Below are positions 58,121-64,000 of a stretch of 64,000 bases of DNA, in pieces (the stretch's first letter is position 1; each line of letters opens with the position of its first letter). The notes under the pieces were generated by a model, which was given only the letters and a program-made list of their open reading frames with translations, did not search any database and had not been told where the DNA came from. The position numbers and the translations under genes were made by a program. This DNA comes from Cunninghamia lanceolata (lineage: Eukaryota; Streptophyta; Pinopsida; Cupressales; Cupressaceae): positions 7,068,001-7,132,000 of the forward strand of contig BSBN01000860.1 of assembly GCA_027924645.1 (NCBI GenBank). Direction: 5' to 3'.

Positions 58121-58965
58121 GTGGGGCCTTTTACTTTGTTTCAAGTAATTTTATGCTGCCTAGAAGACATTTCTAATTCTATTCCCACCCAATATTCCAT
58201 TCTACCTTTTTAAGCGTGAAAGACTCTTTTCCTATTTTGTTTCCGTGTGGGGTGTTGCCTTCCATTTTTTTTCAAGTACAAGTTAAAAGGTAAACTGTTC
58301 TGCAGTCTTCACTGATATTATTGTACGACAAAGAATATTTTTCTTGAAAGAAGCAAATCTCTCTTAATAAATTTTGCTTCAATGTTTTCAACTAGCATCA
58401 TCTACTGTGCCTATTTCTGCATGAGCTAAGATACTGAAAACCACATTCCTTTTACAGTAGCCAATACTTTCTTGTGCTTTCTGTTGCTTCTCACCATCAT
58501 CGTGATCGATCAGCTATTAAGGCCAAATCATCAGCTGAGTACTGGGTAGGCATACTTCTGCTCCTTTATTTTGTTGTTTTTCATATTAAGTGTCAAAACT
58601 TTGAGGTGTTTATTGAATGGTTTTTGAATCTGACTCAGTTTGGAAATTAGTAATATATTTGTAAAATCTCTTTTGTTTTGTAATTATATTAAAGCACATA
58701 GTTACTGCAGTAAGTTCATTGTCTGTTATTGTGCCCTCTTCTCCCCAGTTAAATAGTTTCCTACCCCTTGCATTTTGAACATAGAATATTCTGTAAAAAG
58801 AGATTTTTTTTCAGGCGCTGATGTACAAGTCCTCTAGGGAGACATTGAGATGATGTACAACATCTTCTCCTTTCTTTTGTCTTCTCACCCGTGAGCTAGG
58901 ACCTGAAAATTGAGTAATCATACAAGCACAAGTAGAAATGAGTCTAAAACCAATGTCACTTCAAT
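58121..58965. other. No gene established
   Basis: A short plus-strand stretch near 58470-58550 gives a hydrophobic reading (VANTFLCFLLLLTIIVIDQ) ending near a possible donor TGGGTAGGCAT. It is too short to call. The rest is AT-rich. Confidence 0.35.
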
Positions 58966-60396
58966 AAGTGGCACTCAATGAGAAGAAAAAAATGTTCCAC
59001 CACCAAAACCAGAGCCACATGTTGTTGAGCTTGATACTGTTCACAAGGTTGGGCACCAAGCCACATGTCGTTGAGCTTCATACTGAAAGTTAGTATTATC
59101 TTAAAGCCCCCATTTTTTGTGCAACGTTTCTTTGTAATTTGCCTACCGATGTATCTAATTATAGGCCTATTTATTATATTGCATCAATTCCGTCATTCTA
59201 CACTGATCTTGGGTGAGCAGCCAAAGAAGGAATTTGTTTGCTTAAATGATCGAGGCTTTAGGGTCTTGGTTAAAGAAAATTGTTCCACAAGTATTTGATA
59301 CTAGGTTCTCGATTGTTAGGTATGCTTTCATGTTTACTACGCAACATAAAGCATGTTTCTCAACCTATCTGTCTTGATGTTCTCTTAGTTACCATATTTT
59401 TTCTGCCTGCTGATCCATTTGAGGATTCCAATCACTATCAAATAATGTCACAGTATTAGTAGTTGTTCCATCAAGCCTCAGATACATGAATCCATGCAAA
59501 GACAAGTAAATTTATAGGATATTCATAAGGCGTGTCATTTGAGAAAAAAGTAGCACCCTGTGCCTTGCGCTTTACACCTTAGGTAGCAAGCGATCAAGCA
59601 ATTCTCTTCTTCTCCCTTATGAGATCTCTGTATTTGACTTGTATTTATTTCCACAAGAGAATCTGAAGTCTTGGAATTTTAAGTGGCACTCAATGAGAAG
59701 AAAAAAATGTTCCACCACCAAAACCAGAGCCACATGTTGTTGAGCTTGATATTGTTCACAAGGTTGGGCACCAAGCCACATGTCGTTGAGCTTCATACTG
59801 AAAGTTAGTATTATCCTAAAGTCCCCATTTTTTGTGCAACGTTTCTTTGTAATTTGCCTACCGATGTATCTAATTATAGGCCTATTTACTATATTGCATC
59901 AATTCCCTCATTCTACATGGATCTCGGGTGAGCATCCAAAGAAGGAATTTGTTTGCTTAAATGATCCAGGGTTTAGGGTCTTGGTTAAAGAAAATTTGTT
60001 CCACAAGTATTTGATACTAGGTTCTCGATTGTTAGGTATGCTTTCATGTTTACTACGCAACATAAAGCATGTTTCTCAACCTATCTATCTTGATGTTCTC
60101 TTAGTTACCATATTTTTTCTACCTGCTAATCCATTTGAGGATTCCAATCACTATCAAATAATATCACAGTATTAGCAGTTGTTCCATCAAGCCTCAGATA
60201 CATGAATCCATGCAAAGACAAGTAAATTTATAGGATATCCATAAGGCGTGTCATTTGAGAAAAAAGTAGCACCCTGTGCCTTGCGCTTTGCACCTTAGGT
60301 AGCAAGCGATCAAGCAATTCTCTTCTTCTCCCTTATGAGATCTCTGTATTTGACTTGTATTTATTTGCACAAGAGAATATGAAGTCTTGGAATTTA
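58966..60396. repeat. Tandem duplication, 2 x 715 bp
   Basis: 58966-59680 and 59681-60396 both start AAGTGGCACTCAATGAG and match throughout with about 3% difference by eye. In the first copy a plus-strand frame runs 59065-59298. In the second a one-base difference (GAAAATTTG against GAAAATTG) extends it to 131 codons (59780-60175). Another frame at the start of each copy reads KNVPPPKPEPHVVELDTVHK. Neither matches a family I know; they may be worn exons. Confidence 0.95.
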
Positions 60397-60760
60397 CTAG
60401 CTAATCCATTAATGGGTTGTGGTTGAGGTAATCTCTACTTGGATATTATGAAGTAAATTTATTATCTAGCAAACAACATGATTCAAATGCTTAGCTAGGA
60501 GTATTGTATTGGTTGTGGCCATGAGATACTAAAATCTTTCTTGACGATTCCTACAAGCTTATATAATTGTTTATACCTATTCCTCTGAATTCTGTGTATA
60601 TGAGTTTAATTTATTTAATTAATAAGATAATTTGGAGTCATGGATTATGATTTCATCAATCTTCAATTATAAGAATGGATATTTAATTCCTTAAAATATA
60701 CCATTTGATGCTTATTATGAAAAATTAATATTTTTTACATGTAAATAGCTTGTCAAATTT
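60397..60760. other. No gene seen
   Basis: AT-rich spacer with no recognisable feature. Confidence 0.5.
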
Positions 60761-60958
60761 ATATACTATATTTTAATTGTTATTGTTATAGCAATATATT
60801 ACATACTTTTAGTAATGGCTAAATCATCTAATTATGAGTTTTCAATTATCTAATTTCTTTATATACTATATTTTAATTGTTATTGTTATAGCTATATACT
60901 ACATACTTTTAGTAATGGCTAAATCATCTAATTATGAGATTTCAATTATCTAATTTCT
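60761..60958. repeat. Tandem duplication, 2 x 99 bp
   Basis: TATATACTATATTTTAATTG through TCTAATTTCTTT is repeated at 60761 and 60860 with three or four substitutions. Confidence 0.93.
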
Positions 60959-61869
60959 TTATTTCTCTTGTCAATACATTTGTTATGCAGAACTGAATAA
61001 AAAGATTTTTTGTACTGATATTTTAATTGAGCTTTATTAAGAATCAAAACTACATAGAATAAACTTATCAATAAATTTTTGTGTTAAATGCACAATGTAT
61101 TATACTAGTTTCCTATATTTTCTGATTTCAATTTCTTATTTCGTCATGTTAATATGTTTTTTGCAGAACTCAATAAATTTCAACCTGAATTGTTGTACAC
61201 TACAGGAGTAGTCTAAAATCTCTTGTTTACCAAGGTGCATTCAACTTTCCCATGTGATTTGTTTAAAGTTGAAACTACTGTTTACTTTTTCATCTACTTT
61301 CATCCACAATCTTGCAATGGAATGTTTTAATTAAAATAGATATATAAAGTATGCGATTAGGTTGAATCATTTTAAATTGTATGAAATCTGTAATAGATTA
61401 TAATGTATTGGAGGCTGCAATAAAAAAATAAAATAATAGCATACAAAGTCAAAATTAATTTTAATAATAGTATTTATACAAAGTTAGTAGTTATTATATA
61501 ATTCTTATAAAACCAAAACTATTAATATATTTGAACATATGTGCCTGTATCTATGCCAATAAGATTCCATCTATTAGTTGGATGTTCAAAGAAGAATGTG
61601 CTTACTGTAATTATTATAATGTATCCTATATTCTAATATTAGTTAATAATATATTTCATTTTGAATATCCTTTGATCCTGTAGTAATATAATTGTTATGA
61701 ATAAAAAAAAGATATAGTTGTTGTAGTTAGTTGCATTTGATAATGTCTAAGAGTCTTTCAAATGTGGATTCCAACTGCAAAGATAGTTCAAGAAATCTTG
61801 AATTAACTAATCCGACAATACAAAAATTTCTGACACAATTATAATTTTGGTCTAGAAAAGAGATACTAA
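60959..61869. other. AT-rich region upstream of the ERF gene
   Basis: Presumed promoter and 5' untranslated region of the gene at 61870. No TATA box can be singled out because the whole stretch is AT-rich. No repeats or coding seen. Confidence 0.4.
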
Positions 61870-63102
61870 ATGGAGAAATTGCTAAAGCAATCAGATACTG
61901 AAGAATCAGTACAAAAGAAACAAAGAAGAACACACTTAAGCCTAAGTGCTATTTATTCAAAACATTCTACAGAAGCAACAAGGTATCGAGGTGTTAGACA
62001 ACGCTCATTGGGTTGTTATGGTGCAGAAATCAGGGATCCTAAATTGAAAAAACAGAAGTGGCTTGGAACTTTTGATTTAGCAAAAGAAGCTACATATGCT
62101 TATGATAAGGCTGCTATATCAATGAGAGGCTGTATTGCAATTACAAATTTTATCTATTCCAATTCAAAACCATGTAACTTGTTTTTCAAGAAGTCTATTG
62201 TTCCATTTTCTAGTTTGCAAGTGAATCAGAGGAAGGAGAAACAAATAATGAACGTTCACACAGAATCAAGCTATCAAGACTTCATAGAAATAGGTAAAGG
62301 AAACAAAGCTCCATGTTTCAGTCCTAAGGAAATGGACAAATGTACAAAGGATATCTCATATAGAGGTGTTAGGAGACGACCTTGGGGTAGCTATGTTGCA
62401 GAAATTTGGAATGGCAAGTCCAAGAAACGTCAGTGGTTAGGATCTTTTGATACAATAGAGGAAGCCGCTCTTGCCTATGATAAGGCTGCTATATCTATCA
62501 ATGGCAATAAAGCAAGAACAAATTTATTGCATGTCAATTCAAAGCCATGCAATTTGTCCACTAATCAACCTATTTTACCCCTATCTACTTTGCAGTCTGC
62601 TCCTATATTAAATCCACTTTTTAGCCAACAAAAATCAAATGCTACAATTGATGACAACTTTGTTCAATTGGTAGTAGATGATTACATGAAATCCATGTGT
62701 CTTCCTGAAATTGATAGCAATACCAATTTTCTGATCAAGCAACCTGTTGTACCATTCTGTTCTTTAGAGTCTAGTTCAAAATTAGAAGAAGTTTTACTTG
62801 AAAACATTGATATAACTTCAACCAAGTACAGTACTCAATGTACATCTTCATTCTGCCAATCCTGCTTTAGTCCTATTGACAAGTGTTTGTATAGTACTAG
62901 CACGATCATCAATACAATACCCCAAAAAAACTTTGGCATGGCTATTTTTCCATATGGCATTGGTGACCATTGTCCTAATCAATTCCTGGAAGACGCTGCT
63001 CTTGTCAGTAATGACATTGATACAAGAGAGATATTCAATATCAATGACACTTGTAGCATTTCATCTATAACTACCACTAGCCATGTGTCTGGTACAAAGT
63101 AG
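61870..63102 (+). CDS. Transcription factor with two ERF-type AP2 domains
   Basis: 410 residues, uninterrupted, no intron. ATG 61870 is the first in frame. AP2 domain 1 spans about residues 38-95 ([34 protein letters not shown]); domain 2 about 164-221 ([35 protein letters not shown]). WLG.F and AYDKAA with AEIRDP are ERF-class marks. True AP2/ANT proteins also have two domains, but of the YRGV(T/S)..R..GR type, so this is a tandem-ERF protein, which is unusual. Domain 1 has SLG for the conserved PWG, and domain 2 has W for the Arg of EIR, each a likely DNA-contact loss. The repeat continues past the domains (NSKPCNL, then P.S.LQ), with a unit of about 126 residues. The C-terminal half is Ser/Thr-rich. 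Expected to bind DNA in the nucleus; target unknown. Confidence 0.85.
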   Translation: MEKLLKQSDTEESVQKKQRRTHLSLSAIYSKHSTEATRYRGVRQRSLGCYGAEIRDPKLKKQKWLGTFDLAKEATYAYDKAAISMRGCIAITNFIYSNSKPCNLFFKKSIVPFSSLQVNQRKEKQIMNVHTESSYQDFIEIGKGNKAPCFSPKEMDKCTKDISYRGVRRRPWGSYVAEIWNGKSKKRQWLGSFDTIEEAALAYDKAAISINGNKARTNLLHVNSKPCNLSTNQPILPLSTLQSAPILNPLFSQQKSNATIDDNFVQLVVDDYMKSMCLPEIDSNTNFLIKQPVVPFCSLESSSKLEEVLLENIDITSTKYSTQCTSSFCQSCFSPIDKCLYSTSTIINTIPQKNFGMAIFPYGIGDHCPNQFLEDAALVSNDIDTREIFNINDTCSISSITTTSHVSGTK

Positions 63103-63353
63103 CCATGTGTCTGTTACTAAGATTAATACATTTGATCTTGCTATTGATCATGTGAAACATCTTACTAAGATAAGCTTTTGTCAGTAATGACATTGATACA
63201 AGAGAGATATTCAATATCAATGACAATTGTAGCATTTCATCTATAGCTACCACTAGCCATGTGTCTGGTACAAAGTAGCCATGTATCTGTTACTAAGATT
63301 AATATATTTGATCTTGCTATTGATCATGTGAAACATCTTACTAAGATAAGTTT
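63002..63353. repeat. Tandem duplication, 2 x 176 bp, over the ERF gene 3' end
   Basis: 63002-63177 and 63178-63353 share TTGTCAGTAATGACATTG through CTTACTAAGATAAG with a few substitutions. The first copy contains the last 33 or so codons and the stop of the ERF gene. The second repeats that coding text downstream as non-coding sequence. Confidence 0.94.
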
Positions 63354-63490
63354 ATTAGATTGTGTATACAGTTGGAAAAACATGAAATGCATGAAAAGTT
63401 GTTTCTTTAAAACCTTTTCAAGCAAACAATTAGATTGTGTATACAGTTGGAGAAACATACAATGCATGAAAAGTTGTTTCTTATATGCTT
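63354..63490. repeat. Tandem duplication, 75-bp period
   Basis: ATTAGATTGTGTATACAGTT followed by AATGCATGAAAAGTTGTTTC occurs at 63354 and 63429. Open frames here (63259-63600) follow from the repeats and are not judged genes. Confidence 0.88.
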
Positions 63491-64000
63491 TATTCTTAGT
63501 TATCTTTTTTTATATACAACAAATATATAAATCTAGCAAAGCTATTGCTGATAATCTAGAACTTTTCTATTACAATACCATTGAAACTCTACCTATGTAA
63601 ATGATCAAAACTACTTCTGACTTTTAAATGTCTATTCTTATACAGATTCATTTTGGTATTGGCCATAAAACAACAAATGTTAGGAGAAATAAATGGAATC
63701 AATTAGACTTTTTATCTCTTACTGTGTTAAGTTTGCTATGTACTTTATCCTAAAAGTGAAAAAAAAGTAACTTACTATAGCTGAAATTAGTTTTAATCAA
63801 TTGGAACATTAGTACAACTTTCCAATATTGGATACATCCACAGGAAGAGTAGTAGTTCCATAGGTATTGTCTATTTCAAAGATAATGACCATCATTTCTA
63901 TTGTGATGACCACACCCAGTACTTATATGCTGATAGAAAGCAATAGCTCCAATAAGAGCAATTGATCACAAGGAACATATATTGTTGTCACTAGATAATC
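63491..64000. other. No gene seen
   Basis: AT-rich sequence to the window edge without coding, repeats or RNA features that I can support. Confidence 0.5.

Noticed and set aside
59065..59298. 77-codon frame as an intact gene
   Set aside because: It is a shortened version of the frame in the second 715-bp copy. Neither has a recognisable family, start context or splice structure.
61870..63102. AP2/AINTEGUMENTA-type gene
   Set aside because: Both domains have WLG.F and AYDKAA with AEIRDP-like text and no introns, which are ERF-class features. The AP2 class has a different domain type and a characteristic linker.
63259..63600. 113-codon frame downstream of the ERF gene
   Set aside because: It consists of the 176-bp and 75-bp duplications read through (LDCVYSW twice) and has no family resemblance.

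Overview
The window looks like nuclear DNA of a seed plant with a large, repeat-rich genome. It is about two-thirds A+T and carries Ty1/copia LTR elements primed by initiator tRNA-Met, a plant-type L1 LINE, a tRNA-derived SINE, a plant PPR remnant and one plant ERF-type transcription-factor gene. The species cannot be fixed from the sequence. The long LTR fragments and low gene density would suit a gymnosperm, but that is inference.

Layout. 0.4-4.9 kb holds a complete but dead copia element (A: LTRs, PBS, polypurine tract, 5-bp target duplication) with no recognisable gag. 4.9-15.6 kb has almost no genes: local duplications, a segment that reads like organellar DNA, and one plausible first exon on the minus strand. 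16.0-24.1 kb is a decayed L1 LINE whose ORF1 is split by a 4.08-kb insertion that itself carries a SINE. 25.4-28.2 kb holds scraps of a PPR gene broken up by a probable solo LTR and a small LTR-only (TRIM-like) element.

29.06-52.63 kb is best read as one old copia element (D, minus strand) opened up like a nest of dolls. A 1.1-kb solo LTR sits in its 3' LTR. A very young non-autonomous copia element (C, LTRs about 99% identical, intact gag, no integrase or reverse transcriptase) sits in its RNase H region. A 12.4-kb block sits in its protease, and that block contains a further full-length copia element (B) which interrupts an unidentified coiled-coil reading frame. A 3.2-kb solo LTR with an array of hairpin-forming repeats follows at 52.84-56.05 kb, then part of another LTR.

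57.8-63.5 kb differs from the rest: no retroelement coding, but at least five independent recent tandem duplications (75, 99, 138, 176 and 715 bp). Within it lies the only apparently intact host gene, a 410-residue protein with two ERF-type AP2 domains (61,870-63,102). Its two halves look like an internal duplication, and its 3' end has been duplicated again past the stop codon.

Apart from the ERF gene and the gag gene of element C, every coding feature is broken. No rRNA gene, intact tRNA gene or CRISPR array was seen. The likeliest unusual biology is element C (a young gag-only copia element with a minisatellite leader) and the tandem-ERF gene with its duplication-rich surroundings.
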